Source: Phoma sp. XZ068 (taxonomy: Eukaryota > Ascomycota > Dothideomycetes > Pleosporales > Didymellaceae). Taken from it: a stretch of DNA of 64,000 nucleotides. The notes below the pieces were generated by a model. That model made no database searches. It worked only from the letters and a program-made list of their open reading frames with translations, and was not told the origin of the DNA. The first letter of the stretch is position 1. Every line of letters begins with the position of its first letter. The stretch is taken from NCBI GenBank assembly GCA_004835665.1, contig RBKR01000018.1:558001-622000 (forward strand), given 5' to 3'. The translations under genes were made by a program, and so were the position numbers. Shown here piece after piece: positions 32,124 through 43,266 of the stretch.

Positions 32124-33209
32124 CTATCTGCCTGAACTTTCTGGTATTTCTGCGTCTGATTCGTCGACATCTTTCGCCCATGTATCGTCGAGGTCCTCGT
32201 CGTCTTCGTCCGTCTCTTCTTCAATGTCTTGTGCATCTGTTTTCTTCTTCCGTTTTGGCTTCAACATTGTGGCAATCTCTTCTTCGCCATATGTGCGCAG
32301 GCTGAGTTCCTTCATCAGCGTGGACCACTTCAGGTTGGTGCGGCACCCCGGACATGAGCCTTCCATTGGCACTAAAGCACCACCGGAGGTGTCGTCTTCG
32401 AACAAGAACCGCTTTGATAGACATGCCAGATGGGAGACGGTAGTGCATGTCTCGATTGGACACACAACAATCATGGTAGACGAACTATCGGCGGATTTCT
32501 TGCAGACTCCACAAGAATGTATTGTCTCGTTCTGGAGAGCTTTCATCGACTTCTCGACATATGGCTTGCAGTCTTCGTATGCGACTGGGATGTTCCGTAT
32601 GATATCAGGGATGTAATGGGACCCAACTTCCGCCCAAATCTCTGGCGCAAGCTTCGGAATTTCAGCAGGAGTGACGCAAATAGTGACGCTCTCCCTCAGC
32701 TTCTGCGCCATTTTGGCAGTGTGTCTCTCCCACTGCTTAAATACATCCGGCGCAAAGAACCGCAAATGTAGCGGCCATCGCTGGAAGCTGTCCACTCCAA
32801 GCAGATGGTGTAAATTCTTTAATCTAGCCTCCAGTGACATTGGTGGTCTCTTTCGACGTCCAGTTGCGACAGGTGCGGACTTCCCTTTGTGCAGCTCCAC
32901 GGCTCGGGCATCCCTAACGTCCCGGTCGATATGTCTGGTCATGTGCGTGTTTTGCCACGCCCATTCAAACTGCAGAGCAGCAAAGTGCGATGGAAAGCCA
33001 GTCACGATGCAAGTCATTTCCCAGGGTCGCTTTCCCTGCATCGCGGTGCGTTTTGCGCCGCCCTTGCTCGTGCCATTGTGCTGGCCGAGGCGGCGCGCAG
33101 GGTTTGGTGTGCTGCCGATGTAATATGATTTACGATTCTTGGAGCGCAGGAGATAGCAGCAGTAGAAAGCTGGAATAGGTTTGCTTTCGAGCTTCAGCAA
33201 CTCGGCCAT
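32124..33209 (-). CDS. SLX1: Structure-specific endonuclease subunit SLX1
   Basis: Single exon, 361 aa from the ATG at 33209; the upstream TTG at 33272 is not a start. Residues about 12-95 form the GIY-YIG nuclease domain: FYCCYLLRSKNRKSYYIGST, PNPARRLGQHNG (catalytic Arg) and FEWAWQ (metal-binding Glu). The C-terminal third has a RING-like zinc finger: CGVCKKSADSS, CPIETCTTVSHLACLS, CPGCRTNLKW. It is followed by a basic KPKRKKK segment and a strongly acidic tail. Role: catalytic subunit of the SLX1-SLX4 nuclease, which cuts flaps, replication forks and Holliday junctions. It needs SLX4, which is not in this window. The acidic tail could be an interaction surface. Confidence 0.94.
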   Translation of the reverse strand: MAELLKLESKPIPAFYCCYLLRSKNRKSYYIGSTPNPARRLGQHNGTSKGGAKRTAMQGKRPWEMTCIVTGFPSHFAALQFEWAWQNTHMTRHIDRDVRDARAVELHKGKSAPVATGRRKRPPMSLEARLKNLHHLLGVDSFQRWPLHLRFFAPDVFKQWERHTAKMAQKLRESVTICVTPAEIPKLAPEIWAEVGSHYIPDIIRNIPVAYEDCKPYVEKSMKALQNETIHSCGVCKKSADSSSTMIVVCPIETCTTVSHLACLSKRFLFEDDTSGGALVPMEGSCPGCRTNLKWSTLMKELSLRTYGEEEIATMLKPKRKKKTDAQDIEEETDEDDEDLDDTWAKDVDESDAEIPESSGR

Positions 33210-34295
33210 TCGTCGATCGTGATTTGAAGTGCTGGTGTTGTTGTTGATCGGAGGCCCAATGCGGACCTGCAAGCTGCCGGGATTGGAAGGAGGTGTCTGC
33301 TGATTGGTTACGTTCGTTTAGGCTCGAGAACGTCGCAAGCCAGCCACCCTTGCTGCTGCTGACCTCAGGTCGATGTTTGCACAGCGTGTTCGAGATTGCG
33401 GTGCTGCGGTGTACTGATGCCAGGCGCATAGGCTTGGCTGAGCGTGAAGACGCTCAGACAATTGTTTTGGCTGATAATTGAGGATTGTGGCCCAATAGAC
33501 TGGCGACTGTGGTCCGTTTGAAGCGTTCGACGATGCAAACTCTGTATGAGAGGAGCCGTGTATTCATCAAGTCTGGACGCCAATGGTCATTTGGTTTCTG
33601 TGCTATGGGGCTCAGGGACACGGTGCAGCCATAATCTAATGTAGCAGCGTCACTGCGAGGTGTGGTAAATGTGTAGCGCAGGTTTGCGCCAATCGGCAAC
33701 TACAGCTGGGCGGACTGGCAACGACCACCTCCGTCCTGATACCAGGTTCTCCCGAGTTGTAGCTGCGCAACAATACATTCTAGGATGAGTGTTTCAAGAC
33801 AATTTGCTGGGCGCTGCAAAGATGCAAATTTGACCTGCACGCGTGCGGTGTTCGACTAGAGTCATCTTTTGCAGGGTAATGCTCCGCATGTTCTTTGGTT
33901 CAAATACGCTAGTGCATCGCACCTCACTCGAGGTCGCGCCGCCTTCCCCAACTCGTTCCTCGCCATTTCCTCTCCTTCACACCACGCTCCGCCTTCCGCC
34001 CGGCACCGCTGCCACGGCGCTCGACAGCCTGCACCGGCGCACTCGACCAACGACGAGCGCTCATACGCTCGTCTCCGCTACACTTCATTGCGAAAAGTGC
34101 ATATCCCGTTGAAAGGCACTCGCCTGCCCCATAGCAGGTCCCATGCCTGCTGCGGATATTTCCCCACGATAGCCTCCACAACCGCCAAAGAAACACCCGC
34201 CGAACGATTGCCACGTCTTCAAGAACACCCTGGAGGCCGTTACGAATTAGATTCAGCTCGTTCCGGCAAGAGCGCTGAGTGCATTGAACGTGACC
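33210..34295. other. 1.1-kb divergent promoter region SLX1 / KDM5
   Basis: No gene seen. The KDM5 side is C-rich and reads as a leader. ORFs of up to 170 codons in overlapping frames on the plus strand near 33.9-34.4 kb look like chance frames of GC-rich DNA. Confidence 0.4.
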
Positions 34296-37200
34296 ATGGT
34301 CGACTTTATGCCACCCAGTGGAACTCCGACCGGCGCTACGATAACGACATTCCGGGTCGCTACGGACGGTGGCATGTCTGACGGAGGACAAACACGGTCG
34401 CGCATGGGCGGCGCTGCCATGTCTGCGAACGGCGCACAGCCAAATGGCGTGAGCACGATTCCCTTGAGCGCACGCAAGGCAGCGCCGCTGGACCTGGCGA
34501 CTGTCGAGCGCAGGGGACACAATGCACCGAACAACCTGCCGCCCAAACCTCAGCGCATGTTCGGCCTGCAAGAAGCTCCAACCTACAGGCCGACTGCCGA
34601 GCAGTTCAAGGACCCAGTCGCATACATGCAGAGCATACGTGAAGAGGCGCAACAATATGGCATTGTAAAGATCGTCCCACCAGACACATGGAATCCGCCT
34701 TTTGCTGTTGACACCGAGCGTTTCCACTTTCGCACGCGACGACAGGAGTTGAACTCTGTGGAAGGCGGTACACGTGCTAACCTGAACTATCTCGACCAGC
34801 TGGCCAAATTCCACAAGCAGCATGGCCACAGCCTCACCCGCTTCCCAAGCGTCGACAAGCGCCCTCTTGATTTGTACAAGCTGAAAAAAGCTGTTGAAAC
34901 GAGAGGTGGCTTCGAGCGTGTCTGCAAGCAAAAAAAATGGGCAGAGATTGGGCGTGATCTCGGCTACAGCGGCAAGATCATGTCGTCGCTCTCTACATCG
35001 TTGAAAAACTCGTATCAGAAATGGCTGCACCCGTATGAGGAGTACTTGCGAGTCGTGAAGCCCGGTGTTCAACAGATGCTCGAAGTTGAACATGGTGGTC
35101 CGTTTACGCCATCGCCTGCGCATTCGCCAATGAAGAAATCGGTACAAGGCACCCCAACAGCCAACGCCCCTGAATCACCTGCGGCGAGGGCTTCAGCCGC
35201 TCTGAATGCATCGCTGCATGGTGACCCTGCGCCGACGCCACCTGAGCTACCACGTCCAGCGATATCTTCAGGCTTCACAGCTGTCAACTCGGGAGGCTTC
35301 ACACCTGTAAATGGAAACCAAACGCCAGCCCCTTCCGCAACGCCTGCACCGAACTCATTTTCCGCCGTAAACACACCGAGCGGACTGCATAGGGATTTCA
35401 TCGACTCGCGGACATCGACGCCATTGCGAAATGGCGATAGTCCCATGCTTTCAGCTCACAACACACCAGACCTAAGACCAATGGCACATGGTTTGACACC
35501 ATTGTCCAACGGACATGCTTTTAACCAACTGAAGCGAACTTTGTCCCAGGATGGAGAGAGCAGCATGAACGAGGAAGCCGATGAAGCGAATGGTCGACGC
35601 AGTAAGCGGCTAAGAAAAGGTAAGCACATGCATGCAGTCGCCTCGCTTGACACCCTTGCTATGCTCGGCTCGGCCTGCCAGCTTATTGGTGGCGATGTAG
35701 GCTAACGATTTGACTTGCAGATGCGCCCACCGTAGCCGGCTCGCATATGACACAGCCTCGCCAGTCCACGCCAGGTAATATCAACCCGCGGGTACGTACT
35801 ACCGACGACAATCCAGGCGAAGTAAGTACCTATTTGTGCGTGAAATTGGAATTGAAGCTAACCGACACAGCGCTGTGAGACTTGTGGTACAGACAATGAC
35901 CCAAACAATATCCTGCTATGTGACGGCTGCGACAACGGATACCATGGCTACTGTCTTGATCCTCCGATTCGTGGTATTCCTACACACGACTGGCACTGCC
36001 CACGTTGTCTTGTGGGTACTGGCGAGTTCGGCTTTGAGGAGGGTGGCGTGTACTCGTTGAAGCAGTTCCAAGAAAAGGCACAGAGCTTCAAGCAAGCTCA
36101 CTTCGCCGGCAAAACAGTCTTTGACCCCGTGACAAATGCGCACAAGCAACCGACCGAGGACGAAATTGAGAAGGAGTTTTGGCGACTCGTTGAGAACCTT
36201 ACAGAGACTGTCGAAGTGGAGTATGGAGCAGACGTGCATACTACAACACATGGCAGTGGCTTCCCAACCATTGAACGGAACCCGCGAGACGCCTACTCGG
36301 CTGATCCGTGGAACCTGAACATCCTGCCTTACGCGCCGGACTCGCTCTTCAGACACATCAAGTCTGATATCTCAGGAATGACGGTGCCGTGGCTCTACGT
36401 TGGCATGGTTTTCTCCACATTCTGCTGGCACGCCGAGGATCATTACACGTACTCGGCAAACTACCAACATTTTGGCGCTACAAAGACTTGGTACGGCATC
36501 CCAGCAGAGGACGTAGGAAAGTTCGAGCAGGCTATGCGCGAGGCTGTCCCGGAGTTATTTGAGACACAACCGGACCTTTTGTTTCAGCTGGTAACCCTCC
36601 TGACACCCGAACAACTGAAGAAGGCTGGCGTCAGGGTCTATGCGCTTGATCAACGTGCAGGGGAGTTTGTCATTACATTCCCGCAGGCTTACCATGCTGG
36701 CTTCAATCACGGGTTTAACTTCAACGAGGCCGTCAATTTCGCCCCAAGCGATTGGGAGCCGTTCGGCGAACATGGTGTTCTTCGTCTGCAGGAGTATAGG
36801 CGGCAACCGTGTTTTTCGCACGACGAATTACTCTTAGCAGCAGCTGGGCGCAAGGATACAACGATCAAGACGGCCAAGTGGCTAGATCCAGCCCTTGACC
36901 GAATGCGCACCCGCGAACAAGGCGTACGGACAACCTTCCTTGAAGCACACAAGGCGTCCCGTCCACATAGCTGCAAGTTAGACGGCAGCGAAGGCCCTGG
37001 CGAACATAAATCAGTTCAGTGCCAGCTCGAATTCGTTGTGGATGATTCCGATGCACATGAGGAGGAGTTGATCTGTACTTTCTGCAAAGCATACAGCTAC
37101 CTGTCCCGGTTCTATTGCCGTAACACCAAAAAGGTTCTGTGCCTGCAGCATGCTGGTCTGTTCGAATGCTGTCAGCCTGGTCTTATGGACAGGCGCTACC

Positions 37201-39489
37201 AGGGCGATGGTGGTGAGCATGTTCTTATCTATCGCATGACCGACGATGCCATCACGTCGATTGCCCAAAAGGTCGCAGACAAAGCAGGCTTACCAGATGC
37301 CTGGGAGGCAAAACTTGAAGCTCTCATGGCGGAGGGTCCTCAACCGCAACTGAAGGTGCTGCGCACACTGATGAATGAGGGCGAGAAAATCGATTGGGAT
37401 CTTCCAGGACTGCCAGATCTCAAAGAATTTGTTGAGAAATGTACCGAGGTTGCAGAAGAAGCCATTGCCTATACCACCCGCAAACAACAAGCCCGCCAAA
37501 AGAATGCCCGCACAGGTAGAGGCAGGGGCGCGAACAAGGGAGCAGCAGAAGCTGAAGACAAGGACCGTGAGTATCGCAGCATGGAGAACATCCAGAAGCT
37601 TCTCACCAAAGCGAAGGGTCTGGGCTTCGACTGTCCAGAGATCACTGCGCTGCGCGAACGTGCGCAGAGTATTGCTGAGTTCCAGGACAAGGCACGCGTT
37701 GCCCTTCGCGATCGCCCTAACCAGCAAAGCATCACTCGTCTCGACGAGCTGCTCGAGGAAGGCAAGTCGTTCAATGTGGATGTGCCCGAGCTGGAATCTC
37801 TGGAGAAGGTTGTTCAGCAACTGAAGTGGCTGCGCGAAAGTGATGAGTTCAAGTATAAACCTGCTACAACGTTGCAAGAGGTCGGTGAGCTTATCACTCG
37901 AGGTGTCGAGTTGGGCATCCCTGAAAACCATCCTGAGATTCAATTCCTTCAGGGCAAGAAGGAGCAGGGAGAATTCTGGGAGACGAAAGCAAAAGAACTG
38001 ATGGCTGTTGAGAACGTTCATTACCAGCAGCTGGACGCCTTGTCTAAGCAAGCCACGAGCTTGCCAGTCACACCAGAAACTCGAGCAGCGGTGGATGCCA
38101 TCCTCAAGAAGCAGCGCGATGCGCAAGACCTTATTATGTCGCTGTTTGAGCGGAGTAAGAATCCCGACTTCCGTCAGCGACCAACTTACAAGGAAGTGCG
38201 CGATGCGATGGAGGCACTGAGCGCGCTCAACAGCAAGCCAGCAGGGACAATTGACCTTGAGAAGGAGCAAAAGCGACACGAGGACTGGATGCGTCGTGGT
38301 AAGAAGCTCTTTGGCAAAGCCAATGCGCCTCTTCACATCCTTCATCAACACATGAAATCGGTAGACGAGCGCAACCGGTCGTGCTTCGATTTGTCTGACC
38401 AACCGCGTATGCCTGTCGAACCTGCTTCACGTGAGGCCAGTCCTGTGGATGGAGAGGAAGTTGATGGCTCAGGCTCTAGTCGCGATGTATTCTGCATTTG
38501 TCGAAGGCCAGAAGCTGGCATGATGATCGAGTGTGAGCTCTGTCATGAATGGTAAGTTGATGTCTCCTGCATCGTCTGGATAAACACTAATACATAGTAG
38601 GTATCACGGCAAGTGTCTCAAGATTGCACGGGGCAAAGTGAAGGAAGACGACAAGTATACTTGTCCCATCTGTGACCACCGTGTCAAGATTCCGCGCGAT
38701 GCCACACGCCCAAAGCTCGAAGACCTGATGGTCTGGCAGGATGAGTTACTGAACCTGCCATTCCAACCCGAGGAAGAAGAAACGCTAGATTCCATCATCG
38801 ATCATGGTTCCAAATTCCGCGAATACGTTCAGCAGTACATCAACCCGCTGATGTCTAGTCCTGACGAGCTCACTACTCAGCGCTTCTATTTGCGCAAGCT
38901 CGAGGGTGCCGACATTCTCCTTACAGAAGAGATCAACTTTTTCCGCCAGGAACTGCACAAGTGGGCTCCTGTCGCACCTACAGCACCGCCTATCCTGCAG
39001 GTTTCCTTGTCAACCCGAAAGCCTCGACCGACGAAGCAGCAGAAGCTCATGAACCAATTAGGCATCTCAAACCCAGAGGACCTGCCGCCACACCTGCGTA
39101 CCAAAACTCACCAGTTCAAGCGCAAGGAAGGAGACCCGGTGAAGCCTCAGGGTCTGAATTCAAATCCTGATTCATCACATACCCCGCCGGGTGAACCTCG
39201 TCGTGAGTCAGGCGAGAATGACTACTTTAACTCAAACACCACATCCGCGTATAACAACTCGCCGACGTTCGCTACCAATGGCCCACTCAACTTCGCCGGT
39301 AGCTCCTCTATTGCGCCGCTCGATCCCGGTCTCTTTGAAAGCTCTGCACAAGTACCGACGAGCCCAATGCAGGACCTCTTTAAGAGCTCGGGCAATGGAC
39401 AAGAGATGTTCGGTGAAGCCATGGAAATGGGTGGTGGCCAGGCGGAGGAAGCCTTGGCTGTCACGGAAGGCAACAGCTACCTGGAATAG
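34296..39489 (+). CDS. kdmB: KDM5/JARID1-type histone H3K4 demethylase (JmjN-ARID-PHD-JmjC-C5HC2-PLU1-PHD)
   Basis: Four exons, 34296..35619, 35721..35821, 35871..38551 and 38601..39489, give 1664 aa. Order: JmjN at about 88-135 (APTYRPTAEQFKDPVAYM); ARID at about 155-250 (YLDQLAKFHKQHG, WAEIGRDLGYSG); PHD1 at 477-521 (CETCGTDNDPNNILLCDGCD); JmjC at about 635-780; C5HC2 zinc finger at about 855-910 (CTFCKAYSYLSRFYC); PLU-1 helical region at about 930-1250; and PHD2 near 1360-1420, split by the last intron. JmjC iron ligands are intact: H662 and E664 in HAEDHYTYS and H750 in AYHAGFNHGF, with the same 88-residue spacing as human KDM5A. Role: Fe(II)/2-oxoglutarate removal of H3K4me3/2. The A. 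nidulans orthologue KdmB affects secondary metabolism. Confidence 0.95.
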
Positions 39490-40010
39490 GTGTCCACCGT
39501 CTTCAACACGCCTTCCTCTCTGCCGCGAAGTTCGACTAAGGCGGGATAAAGCATATTTTTCAATTTTTAGATGGACTTTGTACAACATGCCTTTCTATCG
39601 GCAGGGGCGTTATTTTCACTTCTTGCACATGTATTGGATCTGATTATATCGAAGACAGGTCTATGGAGCATGGTAGCTGCTCGATGGCTGTTTTGTAGTC
39701 GTTTGTTGTTCGATCGCAATGACTGTTTGTCGCATTCGACTGGTGTTATGGGGTAATGGGGAGCGGCTGGGGGCCGAGATACCCACTGAAAAGGCGTAAT
39801 ATGTACTCTGTTGTATTTTCATAGTCAGGCAATAGATCCATCAGAATCTTCAAAAAGTGTTCATGTTGATCCGAGTGCTTCGGTGCTTGATGGTATGTCG
39901 CTCGAGCCCCCGGAACTGCGCAGTTGGTCTGAGTGGGCTGGTGCTTGGCATACTTCGAAAAAGATGGAGAGACTCCGAGCATGACCTACGATTTCGGACG
40001 ACACCTCACA
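39490..40010. other. Intergenic, KDM5 3' end and OXA1 promoter
   Basis: No gene seen. T-rich 3' sequence follows KDM5, then mixed sequence up to the OXA1 ATG at 40011. Confidence 0.4.
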
Positions 40011-41966
40011 ATGCTGCCAAGTAGAGGGCTGCGGCCCGCCCAATTCGCTCCTTTGAGTGCACGACAATCGACATATATTCAATCTAATGCTTCAAGAAAG
40101 GTGCGCATCCCACGACGAATGTGACCCAGGCCGCAGCACACTTCCGCCTCCGCAGGCCGCCGCGCCCCAATGCGGGCATGCAATCACGCGCGCCCTCGCC
40201 CACATCACAGCCATTGCTGTTATATATCTTATAAGCTTGCTGACACATGGCTGTAGTTCTCTTCCCTTCCCCGAACTGCCCGTCTCCCTCCCTCCTCTCG
40301 CACAAGTCCGCTGTCCGCGCAATGGAGGACGGGCGCTGGCGCAAACTCGCATATCGCCCTGAACGCATCGTCTGTTCGTTACGGATCTTGGTACGCTCCC
40401 TGGAGCTGGGGTCGCTCTAGCACACCAGGCGCACCCACCGAAACAGTACCCTTCGCCGAGTTCTCGAATACGCCCGCACCACCCGCACCTACATCCACAT
40501 CACCATTGAAGCCTGAGGTTACCACCGCTACTCCCGAGATTGCGCCCGCGGGCATTGACAAGGCCGCCGTCACGGAGAACGCCATCACACCAGCTGAGAA
40601 CACATCGTCAACCCTCGATGCGCAGACACTGGACGACCTTCTCGGCAACACCCCTGTGAAGGATGTAGTTCCCAAGATAGAGATCGATCCCACACAGCTC
40701 ATCGACCGCCCCGGACAGCTCGCGGAATTGGGACTGGATTACGGCTACGGCGTCACCACCTTATTTGAGAAGCTCCTCGAGACAATATACCTGCAGTCGG
40801 GCTGGGGCTGGGCTGGAACCATCATGGCAACCACTGTCATTGTGCGCAGCGGCATGTTCGTCTTCCAGGTCCTCAGCTCTGACAAGATGGCTGCCATGGC
40901 CGCCTTGAAGCCGGTGACGGGTCCGTTGCAGGAGAAGATGACCGCAGCCATAGCCGCCGGTGACAAGCAGAAGGCGGATTTGTACAAGATGCAGCAGGCA
41001 GCTATCCTGAAGCCTTACATGGGAGGAATGGTCTGGATGGGAGGTTTCACCGCTATTCAGGCTGTTGTTGGTTTCTGCGCCTTCAGGTGCCTTCGAGCTA
41101 TGGGAGAGCTGCCTGTTCCTGGAATGGCGCAGGATGGTTTTTTCTGGTTCTCTGACCTGACCTCTCGGGATCCTTATTTCATTCTGCCCGCTACTACTAC
41201 CTTTATCATGTACAAGATCTTCAAGGTACGTCTCTCGCATGCATCACTTGACCACAGCTAACACTAAACACAGAGCGGTGGTGAGACTGGTGTCGCCGAC
41301 GCAACCGCAGAGGCTGCTTCTCGACGGAAGTTGATGACTGGTATGGCTTTCTTCATTGGTGCCATCACTGCATTCCAGGCTTCCGCTCTGCAACTCTACT
41401 TCTTGGTATCTGGTCTCCTCGGTGCTGGTACCGGCTACCTTTTGAGGCAGAACAGCTTCAGACGTATGATTGGTATCCGAGCTCTGCCCACCCCGGCAAG
41501 CAACGAGGTCTTCACCAAGGTCGTCAAGGGCGAGCTCAAGCTCAAGGACATCAAGGGCCCCGATGGCAAGATCCGCTACCAGGCCCCCACGCAATTGAAC
41601 AAGTCCACCCTCGGCACCACCCGTAACAACGCCACGCTTGCTGGCGGCGCCATCAGGATCAAGGAGGGCACCACAATCCCTCTGCACATGCGCGCCGAGC
41701 AGCCCAAGATCGACAAGGAGTTCCCCGACCGCGACGCGGATTTCGAGGCCGGCCCCAAGGGCAGCTTGAGCGACAAGATTGACTACTACCGCCGCAACTA
41801 CAAGATGGCGTACGTCAAGCGCAGGATGGGCGACAGCATGCGCGGCATGATGCAGCGGGCTGGCTACGACGTCGGCACCAACCTGAGCCGGGAAGAGGAG
41901 AAGCGGAAGCGGAAGGCGGAGCAGTACGAGATTGAGCGCAGGAGGAGGTTTGAGAACAGGAAGTAG
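40011..41966 (+). CDS. OXA1: Mitochondrial inner-membrane insertase OXA1
   Basis: Three exons, 40011..40100, 40257..41225 and 41274..41966, give 583 aa. Exon 1 (MLPSRGLRPAQFAPLSARQS) begins the mitochondrial presequence. It joins in phase 0 across a 156-nt intron (GTGCGC..GCTGAC..GTAG) to FSSLPRTARLPPSS, leading into SHIALNASSVRYGSWYAPWSWG. The exon-2 frame has no ATG of its own upstream, so exon 1 is required. The YidC/Oxa1 core follows: LFEKLLETIYLQSGWGWAGTI, SGMFVFQVLSSDKMAAM, MGGMVWMGGFTAIQAV, FILPATTTFIMYKIF, and after the last intron MTGMAFFIGAITAFQ. A long basic matrix tail (EEEKRKRKAEQYEIERRRR) fits mitoribosome binding. Role: co-translational insertion of mtDNA-encoded and some imported proteins. 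Confidence 0.92.
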
Positions 41967-42232
41967 AAGGTCGAGTAGAATTGTACATTACTGCATGTTT
42001 GGGGTTACATTACGGGCACAGGCATACGAGTGGCGGACATTGTACTTGTAGAAATTCTTGTACAAATACTTGGACGCAGACGCCGTCTCATTGTTGCATG
42101 TGCATGTGCATGTTGCATATTTCTCTGTCTGATTTGTGGTGACATTACTCTTGATCCTTTATGATGTAGCCAATGCCGTCCGTCCTGCTGGTCCTACTTC
42201 TTCGCATCATCCTCGACTTCAAGTCTACATCT
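41967..42232. other. Short convergent 3' spacer OXA1 / MIM1
   Basis: Contains a small TGCATG-rich tract (about 42094-42118, TTGCATGTGCATGTGCATG). No gene. Confidence 0.4.
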
Positions 42233-42718
42233 TTACTCCAGAGAAGTATACATATCCAACTCCTGACCGTTCCTCCTCCGCCTCTCCACAGGATCAGCCC
42301 GCATTTCGACGCCCGGGCCCACTCGCCTCGAATCGCTCCGTCCCGTGGGGAAAATCTACACCCGTCAGTCACATCTCCCCATATCTCTCTCCGGTCTTTG
42401 ATATAAACGACATACCTTGGTCCCACTCCACCCCAGCCTAAACGCCGCCTCGTTCGCCACCAACTCGCCAAACCCCAACATCAATCCATTTACAAAGGGC
42501 AGCAGCAGGTTTATCGCAGCGCCGCGGATCAGGCCCCATAGTGTGGGGGGCGAGTACAGGATCAAGGGCGAGGAGCTCGAGGGCGGCGAGGGCGAGACGT
42601 CGGCGGACTCGTAGTTTTCGCTGTCGGAGGGGAAGGTGGTGGTGCTTGCGCCTAGGTCGGTGGCGGGGGGGTCGAGGGCGGTGGGGTCGGAGGGGAGGAT
42701 GTCGAGGGGGTCGGCCAT
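42233..42718 (-). CDS. MIM1: Mitochondrial outer-membrane import protein MIM1/TOM13
   Basis: Two exons, 42416..42718 and 42233..42355, give 141 aa. The 60-nt intron (GTATGT..GTGTAG, phase 0) joins FRLGWSGTK to IFPTGRSDSRRVGPGVEM, the usual family ending. The N-terminal 55 residues are acidic, Pro/Ser/Thr-rich and disordered. A single membrane segment follows (about 64-92, RGAAINLLLPFVNGLMLGFG). It carries small-residue GxxxG-type spacing (GLMLG), which in Mim1 supports oligomerisation. Role: with Mim2 it inserts alpha-helical and multispan proteins into the outer mitochondrial membrane and helps assemble TOM. The C-terminus is Arg-rich. It is divergent from SHP1. Confidence 0.9.
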
Positions 42719-43266
42719 GGTGGTGGATGGATGGATGGATGGGATGGGGTTTGTTGGGGGCGTGTCCGGGGTCGCGGTGATGCGGCGAGAAACTGCGGAT
42801 TCGATAGAGTGTGCTTGCTGGGCGGAGAGATTGGGGCCCTGGTGAATGAGTGTTTGGGAGGACCCGCTGCCGAGGTTGCGGTGTGGTGGGTGGATGGACT
42901 GAGGCTCTGAGCGATCTCCGGTCTTGGCGCTCGGGAGCTTGGATGCTGTGCGGCTACATGGGGGTTCTGTGATGGCGGGGATTGCGCATGGAGGAGATGG
43001 GATTGTGCATTCTGGTGGGAGGTCTGAAGACTCCGGATTCTACTGATTGTGTATCTTGTGACTTGCGACCAAAGAAATTACTGGGCGCGTGAATGTTTGC
43101 TTGTTCTGCTCCGCGAGGTGCGAGGACGACGTCACGTTAGCCGCTGCGGCCTGCACAACCCCACTGCGCCTATGGGAGCTCTCCCAAACACGACCACCCA
43201 CTCTCCACGCCCGCTGTCCCCTCACTGCGGCTGCTCCGGACCGTCCCCGCCGCATTCCCGCTTGTT
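42719..43266. promoter_or_regulatory. Divergent promoter region MIM1 / SHP1
   Basis: 548 bp between opposite start codons. It begins with a short TGGA tetranucleotide run (about 42723-42741) in the MIM1 leader and ends with C-rich leader before SHP1. No gene seen. Confidence 0.4.

Noticed and set aside
33924..35147. 407-codon minus frame opposite KDM5 exon 1
   Set aside because: The plus strand carries JmjN and ARID domains. The minus translation is Cys/Arg/Val-rich with no domain.
35792..35821. Alternative GTACGT donor for KDM5 exon 2
   Set aside because: Using it would drop VRTTDDNPGE just before PHD1. The later GTAAGT donor keeps the frame and has the better consensus.
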